A DNA stretch of 64,000 nucleotides from Dyella sp. S184 (GCF_009766065.1 NZ_LMUE01000002.1:124001-188000), one strand, 5' to 3'. Counted from the first letter of the stretch, positions 45,526-55,525 are shown. Notes: generated from the sequence alone by a model not told the origin. Numbers and translations are program-made.

Positions 45526-46701
45526 TCAGTGCAGTGCCTCGGCCAGTTCGCTGCGCAGATCAGCCACATCTTCCACGCCTACTGACAGCCGGATCAAACC
45601 GTCGCTGATGCCCAGTCGCTTGCGATTGGCCGCCGGCACCGAGGCATGGGTCATGATCGCCGGGTGCTCGATCAGGCTCTCGACACCACCGAGCGACTCG
45701 GCCAGCGCGAACAGCTCGCAGCGCTCCAGCATGCGTCGGGCCTTTTTCAGACCGCCTTTCACCTCGATGGTGATGATGCCGCCGAAACCGTCCATCTGAC
45801 GCCTGGCCAGCGCATGTTGTGGATGGCTCTTGAGGCCCGGGTAGATCACACGTTCCACGGCCGCATGCTTCTCCAGCCATTTCGCCAGTTCCAACGCGCT
45901 CTCGCAATGCGCTTTCATGCGCAGATGCAGGGTCTTCAGGCCACGCATGGCGAGGAACGAATCGAACGGACCCGCCACCGCGCCGACCGAGTTCTGCAGG
46001 AAACCCATCTGCTCGGCGAGCTCCTTGCCACCGGCAACCACGATGCCACCGACCATGTCGGAATGGCCGTTGAGGTACTTGGTCGCCGAATGCAGTACCA
46101 GATCCGCACCGTATTCCAGCGGGCGCTGGATCATCGGCGAGCAGAACGTGTTGTCGACCACCAGGATCAGGCCATGTTTCTTGGCGAACGCCGCGACCTT
46201 GGCCAGATCGACCAGCTTGAGCATGGGGTTGGTTGGCGTCTCCGCCCAGATCATCCGCGTGTTCGGCTTCAATGCCGCCTTGAGCGCTGCACCATCGTTC
46301 AAGTCGATGAAGCTGAAGTCGAGCCCTGCCGAACGCCGGCGCACCTTTTCGAACAGGCGATAGGTGCCGCCATACAGGTCGTCCATCGCGATCACGTGGC
46401 TACCCGAATCAAGCAGATCCAGCACGGTCGCGGCGGCGGCCAGGCCGGAGGCAAACGCAAAACCGGCTGCACCTCCCTCCAGATCCGCCACGCAGCGTTC
46501 ATATGCCATCCGGGTGGGATTCTGCGTGCGTGAGTACTCATAACCCTTGTGCTTGCCCGGACTCTCCTGCACATAGGTCGAGGTGGCATAGATCGGCGTC
46601 ATGATCGCGCCAGTGCTGGGGTCAGGGTGCTGGCCGGCGTGGATGGCGCGGGTGCCCAGACCGAGTGCATCAGGCTTGCTGCGGTTTTTCATGGCTGTCA
46701 T
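45526..46701 (-). CDS. metB: Cystathionine gamma-synthase/lyase family PLP enzyme
   Basis: A 391-residue Cys/Met metabolism PLP enzyme. The substrate/PLP segments YSRTQNPTR, GSHVIAMDDLYGGTYRLF and the Schiff-base lysine in LHSATKYLNGHSD are intact. In Xanthomonas this gene is called metB and marks the right border of the O-antigen locus; from sequence alone, synthase and lyase activities are hard to separate. The ATG at 46701 is supported by a GGA upstream. No clear Met box was seen in its upstream region. Confidence 0.93.
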   Translation of the reverse strand: MTAMKNRSKPDALGLGTRAIHAGQHPDPSTGAIMTPIYATSTYVQESPGKHKGYEYSRTQNPTRMAYERCVADLEGGAAGFAFASGLAAAATVLDLLDSGSHVIAMDDLYGGTYRLFEKVRRRSAGLDFSFIDLNDGAALKAALKPNTRMIWAETPTNPMLKLVDLAKVAAFAKKHGLILVVDNTFCSPMIQRPLEYGADLVLHSATKYLNGHSDMVGGIVVAGGKELAEQMGFLQNSVGAVAGPFDSFLAMRGLKTLHLRMKAHCESALELAKWLEKHAAVERVIYPGLKSHPQHALARRQMDGFGGIITIEVKGGLKKARRMLERCELFALAESLGGVESLIEHPAIMTHASVPAANRKRLGISDGLIRLSVGVEDVADLRSELAEALH

Positions 46702-46976
46702 GGCATCCGGTGAAAGGGGGCGCGGGGGCAAAGCGCCTATCTTACTAGCCATGCATGCCTTTGCTGAACCGCGGCCAGTGCATCCATTCATTCAGGCACA
46801 CCCTTCAGGCCTGAAACTGCAGCATTTCGCACACATCGCGCCGCGCGATCTACCCCGTACATGCGCTGGCGTATTGCACATCACATCCGAAAACGCGATC
46901 TTTAGCGCTTCCCGCAGTGCGCGCGACATGCCCACGGCACTCTGTCAGCCCGGCTGTCGACCAGCGAGATATGTTC

Positions 46977-49382
46977 ATGAGCCCTACCCAGCGCAATCCC
47001 ATACCATCCACCGCAATAGAAGGTGTCGTGGACGGTTTGAGGGGCAACCAACTGCACGGCTGGGCATGGGATACCCGAGCGGAGCAGCCGCATTTGCGGA
47101 TCGAGGTTCGTGCAGATGGCGTGCTGCTTGGAAGCACTGACGCGGCAATATTCCGCGCCGACCTGGCCATGGCCGGCAAACGTAACGGCCACTGTGCCTT
47201 CGCCATCGCACTCGACCCACTGCCTGCACCGGGCACCGTCCTCACGGTTGCCGCCGCCGGCGGAGGCATGGGACGGGAACTCACGGGCAGTCCGTTCACG
47301 GTTCCCGCACCGCTGGTGCCGGGTTGCGCAGACCAGGTCACCGATGTCCTGCCCTTGCCGATTGGCACCCCGCGCCTGCATGGCTCACTGGATCAATGCG
47401 GACCCACTCGTATCCGCGGATGGGTCCGCTGGCTCGATGGGACCGGTCGGTCACCGACCCTGTCCCTGCATGAAGGTGATCGCGAGCTGCTGCGCTTCGA
47501 AGCCAATCAATGGCGTGCCGACATCGCCGAACTGCAGCAGGATGACGGTTGCTGTGGGTTCGACCTGCCGTTGCCGGAAGCACTCGGCGACGGTCTGCTG
47601 CATGTGCTGGAGCTTCGCATGGCAGATAGCGGTGTGGCAGTGCTGCAATCCCCGTTCCGTATCCGCGGGGCAGCAGCACTCACTGCACCGCGAACACGTG
47701 GTGTCTCGCCGTTGCAGCGTAAAGCGGTGGCCGACACGGTGGACCTTTCGGTAATCGTCAACTTCTACAATATGCGGCGCGAGGCGGAACGCACACTGAC
47801 CTCACTCAGTCGGGATTATCAGCACGATGCTGGTGATCTCAGTTACGAGGTGCTGTGCATCGACAACGGCTCCAATCCGCCGCTGGACCCGGGCTGGATC
47901 GCCAGCTTCGGCCCCCAGTTCCGGCTGGTGCGCCCCAGCCGTCAGCTGACCTCGCCATGCGCCGCGCTGAATGAGGCGGCGCTGCAAGCACGCGGCAAGT
48001 ATCTGGCGCTGATGATCGACGGCGCCCACCTGCTCACCCCCGGCGTGTTCCACGAAGCACGGCGCGCATGGCAGGAACATCCTGACGCGGTGGTCGCCGT
48101 ACGGCACTGGTTCATCGGTGGCGACCAGCGCTGGCTGGCCATGGCCGGCTACACCCGCGAGCAGGAGGACCGGCTATTCGAGCGGATCCGCTGGCCGGCC
48201 AACGGCTACGAGCTGTTCCGCATCGGTGCTCCGATTGGCGAAAATCCCGAACCCTGGTTCGACGGTCTCAGCGAAAGCAATTGCCTGATGCTGCCGACCG
48301 CGCTCTACGATCGCATCGGTGGCTTCGACGAGGCATTCGACCAGGCCGGTGGTGGCTTCGCCAACCTCGATCTGTGGCGACGCGCCAGTGATGCCACCAA
48401 CGGCCCGCTGGTTTCGCTGCTGGGTGAAGCAAGCTTCCACCAGTTCCATGGCGGCACCACCACCAATGTGGACGACGCCGAGAAGGATTCACGCGTGCGC
48501 GCGTATGCCAACGCCTATCGCGCGCTTCGCGGCGAAGACTTTGCCGGCGTGCACCGTTCCCGCCTGAGCTTTCGCGGCCGCATGCCATCGGAATTCGCCA
48601 CCGGCGTGCGGCAGCGCACACTGTTGCCGATGCACCTGGGTATCACCGAACAGGTTCGGTCCGGGCAGCTGGCCCTGCATTTCGACGAGGGTGCGCAAGC
48701 CCATTTGCAATCGGTATACGCTGAATGCGCCTTGCAGCGCGAGGTCAGATGGCTGGGCCAGCCGGTCGGTGTGGCGCCTGCCGACCTGGTCAGTCTGCAG
48801 GAAATCATTCAGCAGGTTCGTCCCGACGCCGTCATCGTCGTAGGTGCGGAGGCCGGGCTGGTTGCCTTCATCGACAACATGTTGAGCATGATCGACGGTG
48901 CAGCGTCGCGGATTCTGCATGTGAACCCGCCTTCGGCCATGTCGGCATGGCCAGCGCGCGTCACCGCGCTGCAGGGCTTGCCAGGCGATCCACACGTCCT
49001 CGCCACAGTGCGCCAATGGGTCGGCAGTGCCGAAGCCGTACTGGCGCTGCAAGCCACAGGCGCGACCGAGACCTTTTCGCTGTCGACGCTGCAGGATTAC
49101 GGCGCGCTCGTCTCATACCGTTCCTACCTGATCTGCCTGGGCACCCTGTTCGGGCAGCCATGGCTCGGCTATTCGAGCCACCAGTATCTGCACACCATTC
49201 GCGAATTCACCGGCACCCATTCGCCGTTCGTAATCGACCGCAGCTGGAATCGACAATTGATCAGTACCTGCCCGTCCGGCTTCCTGCGCAAGGTCGGTGG
49301 CCTTTGCACCGCCGCCAACTACGATGCTTCACTGGACACGATCGCGCCGGACCAGCCGTCGCTCATGGAGAACCAGCAATGA
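46977..49382 (+). CDS. Large glycosyltransferase-like fusion: two N-terminal sandwich repeats, GT2, CmcI-like domain
   Basis: An 801-residue protein. Residues about 14-110 and 132-230 are related beta-rich repeats (LHGWAWD...IEVRADGVLLG and IRGWVRWLDG...LSLHEGDREL, each followed by an FRADLA- or WRADIA-like segment). A GT2 fold spans about 256-500, but the metal motif reads IDGA rather than DxD. Residues about 620-795 resemble cephalosporin-hydroxylase/rhamnosyl-O-methyltransferase (SLQEIIQQVRPDAVIVVG, CLGTLFG, STCPSGFLRKV), with the usual E-x-G-T and E-D-T changed. Both catalytic halves may thus be altered. Start at ATG 46977, divergent from metB; it overlaps the next gene by four bases. Confidence 0.75.
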   Translation: MSPTQRNPIPSTAIEGVVDGLRGNQLHGWAWDTRAEQPHLRIEVRADGVLLGSTDAAIFRADLAMAGKRNGHCAFAIALDPLPAPGTVLTVAAAGGGMGRELTGSPFTVPAPLVPGCADQVTDVLPLPIGTPRLHGSLDQCGPTRIRGWVRWLDGTGRSPTLSLHEGDRELLRFEANQWRADIAELQQDDGCCGFDLPLPEALGDGLLHVLELRMADSGVAVLQSPFRIRGAAALTAPRTRGVSPLQRKAVADTVDLSVIVNFYNMRREAERTLTSLSRDYQHDAGDLSYEVLCIDNGSNPPLDPGWIASFGPQFRLVRPSRQLTSPCAALNEAALQARGKYLALMIDGAHLLTPGVFHEARRAWQEHPDAVVAVRHWFIGGDQRWLAMAGYTREQEDRLFERIRWPANGYELFRIGAPIGENPEPWFDGLSESNCLMLPTALYDRIGGFDEAFDQAGGGFANLDLWRRASDATNGPLVSLLGEASFHQFHGGTTTNVDDAEKDSRVRAYANAYRALRGEDFAGVHRSRLSFRGRMPSEFATGVRQRTLLPMHLGITEQVRSGQLALHFDEGAQAHLQSVYAECALQREVRWLGQPVGVAPADLVSLQEIIQQVRPDAVIVVGAEAGLVAFIDNMLSMIDGAASRILHVNPPSAMSAWPARVTALQGLPGDPHVLATVRQWVGSAEAVLALQATGATETFSLSTLQDYGALVSYRSYLICLGTLFGQPWLGYSSHQYLHTIREFTGTHSPFVIDRSWNRQLISTCPSGFLRKVGGLCTAANYDASLDTIAPDQPSLMENQQ

Positions 49383-50269
49383 ACCGCTTCTGGCAACGCT
49401 ACATCCATCCGCTGATTGAAACCGCGCAACCGCGAAGAATCATGGAAATCGGCGCGGATCGTGGCTGGAACACCAGCAACATCCTCGCCTACTGCCGTGC
49501 CACCGGCGCACATGCCGACATCATCGATCCGGCACCGCGGGCCAGCCTGCATGAGGTACTGGCTCAGTTCGGGCCCGCCGAATACCGCTACCTCCCGCTG
49601 AAGAGTGTGGCGGCGATCCCGCAACTGGAAACACCGGATGTCGCGCTGATCGATGGCGATCACAACTGGGCCACTGTCTACAGCGAACTGAATCAACTGC
49701 ATGCGCGTGCCGAGCAGACCGGCCACGCGCCACCGATCGTGATCTCGCATGATGTCGCATGGCCTTATGCCAGGCGCGACATGTACTACAACCCGGACGA
49801 TCTGGAAGCCTCGCAGAAACATCCTTACGCATATCGCGGCATGCTGCCTGGCGTGCCCGAACTGGTCGAACATGGCATGAATGGGGTGCTGGCCAATGCG
49901 CTGCAGGAAGGTGGCCCACGCAATGGCGTGCTCACCGCGATCGAGGATTACATCGCCAGCGCAGACACCGAATTCACCTTCCGCAAGCTGCCGTTCTTCA
50001 ACGGACTCGGCATCCTCGTGCCAGCAGCGCGGATGACCCCTGCACTGCAGGCCTTGATCGACAGCTTCTTCAGCGCCAGCAGCATGCTCGAGGCTTGTCT
50101 GGCATTGGAGGCCGATGGCATGCACCTGCGCGCCATCCTCACCCAGACCGAGACTTGCCTCAGCCGGCGTACCGATGCGCTGCAGCGCGCCCGTGAGGTG
50201 ATCGAGGCGCAACGGCAACGACTGGAAGAGCTGGAACTGTTGAACCGGAACCACGCAGCGACAGCATGA
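49379..50269 (+). CDS. Class I methyltransferase with coiled-coil C-terminus
   Basis: A 296-residue protein. The SAM motif is IMEIGADRGWNTSNIL (21-36), then LIDGDHNWATVYSEL and ISHDVAWPYARRDMYY, which fit methyltransferase family 24 and its metal-binding DGDH site. The last 40 residues are a charged coiled coil (LQRAREVIEAQRQRLEELE). The target is probably a glycan hydroxyl. Coupled to the preceding fusion gene by ATGA and converging on the PhyH gene with 21 bases between. Confidence 0.82.
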   Translation: MNRFWQRYIHPLIETAQPRRIMEIGADRGWNTSNILAYCRATGAHADIIDPAPRASLHEVLAQFGPAEYRYLPLKSVAAIPQLETPDVALIDGDHNWATVYSELNQLHARAEQTGHAPPIVISHDVAWPYARRDMYYNPDDLEASQKHPYAYRGMLPGVPELVEHGMNGVLANALQEGGPRNGVLTAIEDYIASADTEFTFRKLPFFNGLGILVPAARMTPALQALIDSFFSASSMLEACLALEADGMHLRAILTQTETCLSRRTDALQRAREVIEAQRQRLEELELLNRNHAATA

Positions 50270-50290
50270 CGCGCCACCACAGCCTGTCAC

Positions 50291-51325
50291 TCAGAGCCAC
50301 AACGGAACCTGCTGGGCCGGATACGCCGAAGGTGCAAAGAACCATGATTCGATGGCGTAACGGTCCTTTGCGATCGCCGCCGGTATACCAGTACGGTGCA
50401 GAAAGAAGTGGTCGAACAACAATGCATCGCCCGGCGCGAATATCGGGCTGACCGTTGCGATGCCTTCGGCAGCCTCTTCGACCATGCCCGGCCCGACTGA
50501 CCAGTCGAAATATGCGCCATGGCTACCGGTCGGCAGCACCCGTGACAGTCGCCGTGGCAGGATCTCCAGTCCCGAGGCGTCCTCACCGCAATGCGAAAGG
50601 CTGAGCCAGACGTTCACGCTGCGGATGTCGCTGCCCATGAATGCCCCGTCCTGATGCCAATCAGCCGTGCGGATCGTGCTGGGCACGCGGCGCAGGGTCG
50701 ATTTGCCCACCGACAGCATCGGCCGCTCGCCGAAGTAACCGGCGATAGCCGCGGCCGCTCCGCTCGAAGCGAACAGTTCGGTAAGTTCGAACAACATGCG
50801 CGGCGAATCGACCGTCCACACGCCATTCGCCTCTTCTACCCAGATGCGGGCCGGCTCGATCTCGCAGTCATCGGGTAATGCCAGCCGTGAATACCACGGC
50901 GAGTCGGATGGACCCATGCCATTGCGATGCCATGCTGTGCAGGTCTCCAGCGCCTGCTGCACACCGGTTGCCAGTTGCAATGCCTTCGGCTCCTGCAACA
51001 AACCACGCACCAGCAACGCACCATGGCAGCGAATGCCGGCTGTGAGTGTGATGGCATTGAGCTGACTGGCTTCAATCTCCGGCACGCCATGAATATCGGC
51101 AAAAGGATCGGCCACCGGCAACGGCCACGGCCCCTTCACGGTGGATTGCGGTGGCCGAATCAGATACGCCTTGTAGCGGCACTCTGCCAGCAGCCTTTCG
51201 TAACGCGCATCCGGTTGCTGCCGATGGCAGGCACTCAACCATGCGACTGCCTCGACGAACTGCCGCCGCCGCATCAGTTCCTGCGCGCGCGTGAATCCGT
51301 CCTCCAGCCGGTCATGCTCGATCAT
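50291..51325 (-). CDS. PhyH-family Fe(II)/2-oxoglutarate dioxygenase
   Basis: A 344-residue protein with the 2-His-1-Asp facial triad of the phytanoyl-CoA dioxygenase family: His224 and Asp226 in WHQDGAF and distal His310 (FFLHRTG), with Arg322 as the likely oxoglutarate anchor. The ATG at 51325 overlaps the GSCFA gene by 14 bases. As the last gene of the second ABC-polysaccharide operon it may hydroxylate or otherwise oxidise a sugar or a lipid/amino-acid substituent. Substrate unknown. No membrane helix is seen. Confidence 0.85.
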   Translation of the reverse strand: MIEHDRLEDGFTRAQELMRRRQFVEAVAWLSACHRQQPDARYERLLAECRYKAYLIRPPQSTVKGPWPLPVADPFADIHGVPEIEASQLNAITLTAGIRCHGALLVRGLLQEPKALQLATGVQQALETCTAWHRNGMGPSDSPWYSRLALPDDCEIEPARIWVEEANGVWTVDSPRMLFELTELFASSGAAAAIAGYFGERPMLSVGKSTLRRVPSTIRTADWHQDGAFMGSDIRSVNVWLSLSHCGEDASGLEILPRRLSRVLPTGSHGAYFDWSVGPGMVEEAAEGIATVSPIFAPGDALLFDHFFLHRTGIPAAIAKDRYAIESWFFAPSAYPAQQVPLWL

Positions 51326-52397
51326 CGCTACTCTCCCGCCATCCCGGATCACCTTGCGGCGGGTCCAGTCGTTGTTCATCGCACAGCGTATCGACGATGG
51401 CCTTCCCCCGCTGCACGAAATCTTCGTACGATGCCACGACCGGTGTCGACGAAGATACCTCCAGCACATGCCGGGAAAACAGCGACATCACATGGCGTAC
51501 GCCATGCTCGAGTACCGTGCGGCGATCCTCGGCGAAGTACCCCGGACCTGCCGCACTGACGATTTCGTAGGCCGGAAAGTAATACACGTCCGGCAACCGG
51601 CACAGTTGCTCCGCAGCCACCCGCAACACCGCCTTGGAATACGTGGTGGCGGCCAGCACGTGCCGTGGCTCGGCCGTGGCCGCAAGCGGCACCGGCGACA
51701 CGGTCAGGATCATTCGCATATGCGGATTCACCTGGCGCACCTCGTCAATGAAGGCACGCAGATCGGCCACCACTTCGTCGACCGAAAAATTGAGCAGGAC
51801 GTGCCGGCCAGCGTCGTAATCGCCAGCGGCCACACCGGGACACAACGGATAGACGGCACCGTCCTCACGTGAGGCCCAGCACTCGGTGAGCCCAAGTGTG
51901 AACACGAACACGTCCATCTCGCCAAAGGCCCGACGCACCGCGGCGAAATGCTGGCGACGATCCTCCTGATATTCGCGTGCCGAGCTGAACCCGCCGGGCT
52001 GGATGCCCGGACGGAAAGGATCGTACCAGCCGTCCGCCCCTTCCCAGATGTCGTCCACCGGCACGAATATCCCCGTCGCACGCCGCCATAACTGAAGCAG
52101 TTGGCGCGTGGTGTAGATGTTGCCGTAACGCGCCGAATAGATGCCGTAATTGAAGGCTTCCGCCAACGCTGGAGTGAGCAACGGATGGGCTGGTTCGGTT
52201 TCGAAACAGGCATGCCCCTGCTCGCGCAGATGGCGCGCTACGTGCTGTGCGAAGCAGCTACCCGCAGTAACTACCCGACTGCCGACCCCAATCCTGAATG
52301 GTGGCGAAGAAACGGGATCGATAGCCTCGTTGGTGCGCCCAGCCATGGCCCGGCTCCACCGCTGCGCATCGGGAATATCCAGGTAGGGATGGCTCAT
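51312..52397 (-). CDS. GSCFA domain protein
   Basis: A 361-residue protein with the defining GSCFA motif at residues 46-50 (TAGSCFAQH). The fold is probably SGNH/GDSL-hydrolase-like, with FTLGLTECWASREDGAVYPLCPG in the middle and no signal peptide or membrane helix. Biochemical function of GSCFA proteins is, to my knowledge, not established. It overlaps the SGNH-like gene by four bases and the PhyH gene by 14, so three enzymes of unknown substrate are co-translated here. Confidence 0.88.
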   Translation of the reverse strand: MSHPYLDIPDAQRWSRAMAGRTNEAIDPVSSPPFRIGVGSRVVTAGSCFAQHVARHLREQGHACFETEPAHPLLTPALAEAFNYGIYSARYGNIYTTRQLLQLWRRATGIFVPVDDIWEGADGWYDPFRPGIQPGGFSSAREYQEDRRQHFAAVRRAFGEMDVFVFTLGLTECWASREDGAVYPLCPGVAAGDYDAGRHVLLNFSVDEVVADLRAFIDEVRQVNPHMRMILTVSPVPLAATAEPRHVLAATTYSKAVLRVAAEQLCRLPDVYYFPAYEIVSAAGPGYFAEDRRTVLEHGVRHVMSLFSRHVLEVSSSTPVVASYEDFVQRGKAIVDTLCDEQRLDPPQGDPGWRESSDDRA

Positions 52398-53128
52398 GCC
52401 AGCCGCCTCATCTGCTCCAGCACCAGCTCGCCATAGGCCGCATTGGCATGAGCACCGTCGCCATAATACGACTCGCGCATGAAGCCGCTTTCGTCAACCG
52501 ACTGCGGCGGGCAAGGCACCAACGTTGCCCCGGCCCCGGCGCACCAGTCGCTCACGATCTGCGAATGCAGGCGCCACAGTTTGTAGCGGAAATATGCCGG
52601 TGAAATCTCGTGACGCATGCCTGGATACATGTCCCATGGAATATCCGCCTGCATGCGCTGGGCATCGGCAAATGGCGGCGGTGATTCGAGATGAAACAGC
52701 CGACCGTTGCAAAGCCGCTGAACCTGCGACATCAAGGCAAGATAATCCATCATCAGCGACTCCAGCACGCGCCGTACTGCGAGTGCCGGCAGCACCTCGG
52801 CAGCGGGGTCCAGCGGCAATGCCGGTTGTGCAGGCAACACAAAATCAAAACGCCGCGGATGCACCAGCATGCCAAGCACACCATGCGCCGCGCCGCCGAT
52901 CATTGAAAATACCGGCCCCTCATGTTGCCTCAACTGTTGCTCAAGCGCCGACGACAACCGCGACACGCCATCGTCTTGCTCGATCGCGCCGGGCATCCCC
53001 CAGAAATTCAATGCCTGCAACGGCGTACCCGTGATTTCAGCGGCTCGCGCCACGCAGGTTACGTGGCTGTGCCCAATGCACCACAGGGGATCGGGCATGG
53101 CTGCGCGCCGGTTCGTCAGCCAGGACAT
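52394..53128 (-). CDS. SGNH-hydrolase-like protein
   Basis: A 244-residue protein. IGHSHVTC near the N-terminus (Ser21, with GHSH in place of the usual GDS) and DGAH near the C-terminus (224-227, block V Asp/His) form the frame of an SGNH esterase or acyltransferase. A YYGDGAHANAAYGELVLE tail is typical. It may be a distant relative of the GSCFA protein next to it. The ATG at 53128 overlaps the glycosyltransferase stop by one base (TGATG). No signal peptide, so it likely acts on a cytoplasmic intermediate. Confidence 0.7.
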   Translation of the reverse strand: MSWLTNRRAAMPDPLWCIGHSHVTCVARAAEITGTPLQALNFWGMPGAIEQDDGVSRLSSALEQQLRQHEGPVFSMIGGAAHGVLGMLVHPRRFDFVLPAQPALPLDPAAEVLPALAVRRVLESLMMDYLALMSQVQRLCNGRLFHLESPPPFADAQRMQADIPWDMYPGMRHEISPAYFRYKLWRLHSQIVSDWCAGAGATLVPCPPQSVDESGFMRESYYGDGAHANAAYGELVLEQMRRLA

Positions 53129-55506
53129 CAGCCTGCCAAGGTCCGCATTTGTCGCAAACCATCCGGCCTCTCGACATCCGGCATGACCGACCTTGCCGTC
53201 ATTTGCCGCCACTCCCGTGGCGGGAAGGCCAGCGAGAATGGTTCGCCGGAGAGCGTGAGATTGGGGTTGTAAGCGGGGTCGTACTCCAACTGGCTGCCCC
53301 ACCGGCTCTTCATGAATTCCACTTCGCGGATGAAGCGCGTCCGCTTCTCTACCGTGTTCTCGTGTCCCCGCGAGGCGGATTCGTGGTGGTAGAGCTCCGC
53401 AAACGGCGTCCACACGTTGGTATAGCCGTGTTGACGCAGCCGCAGGCAGAAGTCGACATCATTGAAAGCCACCCTCAATGAAGCATCCAGCCCGCCGACC
53501 TGCTGGTAGACCTCGCGCCGCACCATCAGGCAGGCTGCCGTGACCGCACTCATCGCCTGTGTCAACCGTGCACGCGCCATCTGCCCGCCATGCCCCCGCG
53601 GCATGCCGCAATAGGGATGCGCCGCCACCCCGTGCACCCCAGTCATCACTCCTGCATGCTGGATAGTGTCGTCTGGGTAGTAAAGCATCGCCCCCACCGC
53701 ACCCACGTGCGGACGCAACGCATGGCTGGCCAGCTCCTCCAACCAATCCGGCGTGATGACCTCGATATCGTTGTTGAGCAGGCAAACCAGTTCACCGCGA
53801 CAGGCTCGCACGGCTTCGTTGTTGATGACCGAATAATTGAACGGTTGGTCATGCCGCTGCACACGCACCCTGGCATGACCGGAAAAACCCGCCAGATAGG
53901 CCAGCGATTCCGGCTCCGCCGACTGGTTGTCCATCACCACGATCTCGTAGTTCGCGTACGTCGTCCGATCGAGAATCGTGCTTATGCATTGCCGCAGCAG
54001 ATCAATCCGGTCACGGGTAGGAATAATGATACTGATGAGTGGCAACTGATCGGATAACGGGCGACGTATCCGGAATGCACCCATCAACCCATCGATCTCC
54101 ATCACTTCAGCGACCTCGCCTCGCCGCGCAAGATGTTCGCGCAAGGCGCGTCGGCCGGCGTCGTGTGCATAGCTCTTCTGCTCCACGCCTTGCGCAGTCG
54201 ATCCGGCGATCGCCCGCCAGTGGTAAAGCACCATCGGTATGTGACCAATCTGCTCCGGCGTCAACCGTTCGCTGCAACGCAATGCCAGATCCCAGTCCTG
54301 GCTACCTTCAAGCCCTTGGCGAAAACCACCCACCGCATTCATCAGATCGCGTGAATAGATGCCCAGATGGCTGACGCAGTTCTGCCCGCACAGCAGATCC
54401 GGATTCCAGTCAGGCTTGAAATAAGGATCGTAGCGCTGGCCATCAGCGTCGATCTTGTCTTCGTCCGAATAGACGAATTGCCACTGCGGGTTTCGCTGCA
54501 ATGCCTCAATGACCGTGGCCAGCGCCTCAGGATGCAGCTCGTCATCGTGATCCAGCAATGCCACATGATCACCATGCGCCAGGGCCAGCGCACTATTGGA
54601 TGCGGCCGAGATATGACCGTTGTGCTCGCGCCAGAAAATCCTTATGCGAGGATCACGACCTGCGTACTCCTCCAGCACGGCGCGCACTTGCGGCTCGGTG
54701 GAGGCATCATCAGCCACGCACAATTCCCAATGCGGGTAGGTCTGCGCCAGCACGCTGTCCAGACAACGTCGCAGCCAGATCTCCGGCGTGTTGTAGGTAG
54801 GCAACAGAATCGATACCAGCCCATCACCACGGATTTGCGCTGGCGATGAAGGCTGATCGTAGAGTCTGAGCCAGCGATCATAGGTCGGCGCCTTGATACC
54901 TCGCCGAACATACAGCCCATGCAGCCATGACGCAAAAGCGTGCCTTCCACCAGGTTCTTGCAGCTTGTGCCATGCATCTAGCTTCAGAGCATGGGTATCA
55001 ACGCCAGCCGCATTCGCATCTCTCGCCACCTCACGCCACATGCGCCAACTAGCGCCAATTCGGCCCAGTCGCCTGATCGTGAGGTGCTGCGCGTGGAACG
55101 TACAAGCCATGCAAGTCGGATCAAACCGCAACCTCTGCACATCATGCAGGAGCAGCACTACCCCGGAATGACGTCTAATGCCGGGCCGAATGAAATTCAG
55201 ATGCCGCGACCACGACTCATGCATGCCGTGTCCGTAGTCGAAGTACAGCACTGGCTCCAGTCGATCGCCATCGAAATCCTGCAGCTCTATGGATAGTTGG
55301 TACCAACCCGCTTTCAGCGGAAAGCCGCTGCCCACGCAGTCAAACTTGGGGTCGTTTCCAAGGGAAGACCAGAGCCCCGGTTCACTGACCACCGGCTCCA
55401 GCTGATCGAGCGGTTGCAGCGTCAGTTTGCTGCCACCGAAACGCAAGTGCAGATACTGCGCGCCTTTGCGCAGATGGTGCCACAGTGATCGATAAGGAAA
55501 ATGCAT
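53128..55506 (-). CDS. Tandem GT2 glycosyltransferase
   Basis: A 792-residue protein. An N-terminal beta-rich domain (about 1-200, with FDYGHGMHESWSRHLNF) is followed by two GT2 domains: about 229-440 with SILLPTYNTPEIWLRRCLDS, a DHDD metal motif (LLDHDDE) and SDEDK, then about 500-740 with SIIIPTRDRIDLLRQCI and NNDIEV. The second ends in FNDVDFCLRLRQHGY, the acceptor-side motif. It could add two sugars of a repeat unit. It is one of seven genes that start with wzm2. Confidence 0.88.
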   Translation of the reverse strand: MHFPYRSLWHHLRKGAQYLHLRFGGSKLTLQPLDQLEPVVSEPGLWSSLGNDPKFDCVGSGFPLKAGWYQLSIELQDFDGDRLEPVLYFDYGHGMHESWSRHLNFIRPGIRRHSGVVLLLHDVQRLRFDPTCMACTFHAQHLTIRRLGRIGASWRMWREVARDANAAGVDTHALKLDAWHKLQEPGGRHAFASWLHGLYVRRGIKAPTYDRWLRLYDQPSSPAQIRGDGLVSILLPTYNTPEIWLRRCLDSVLAQTYPHWELCVADDASTEPQVRAVLEEYAGRDPRIRIFWREHNGHISAASNSALALAHGDHVALLDHDDELHPEALATVIEALQRNPQWQFVYSDEDKIDADGQRYDPYFKPDWNPDLLCGQNCVSHLGIYSRDLMNAVGGFRQGLEGSQDWDLALRCSERLTPEQIGHIPMVLYHWRAIAGSTAQGVEQKSYAHDAGRRALREHLARRGEVAEVMEIDGLMGAFRIRRPLSDQLPLISIIIPTRDRIDLLRQCISTILDRTTYANYEIVVMDNQSAEPESLAYLAGFSGHARVRVQRHDQPFNYSVINNEAVRACRGELVCLLNNDIEVITPDWLEELASHALRPHVGAVGAMLYYPDDTIQHAGVMTGVHGVAAHPYCGMPRGHGGQMARARLTQAMSAVTAACLMVRREVYQQVGGLDASLRVAFNDVDFCLRLRQHGYTNVWTPFAELYHHESASRGHENTVEKRTRFIREVEFMKSRWGSQLEYDPAYNPNLTLSGEPFSLAFPPREWRQMTARSVMPDVERPDGLRQMRTLAG

Positions 55507-55525
55507 GTTTCAGTGACCTTGCTCA

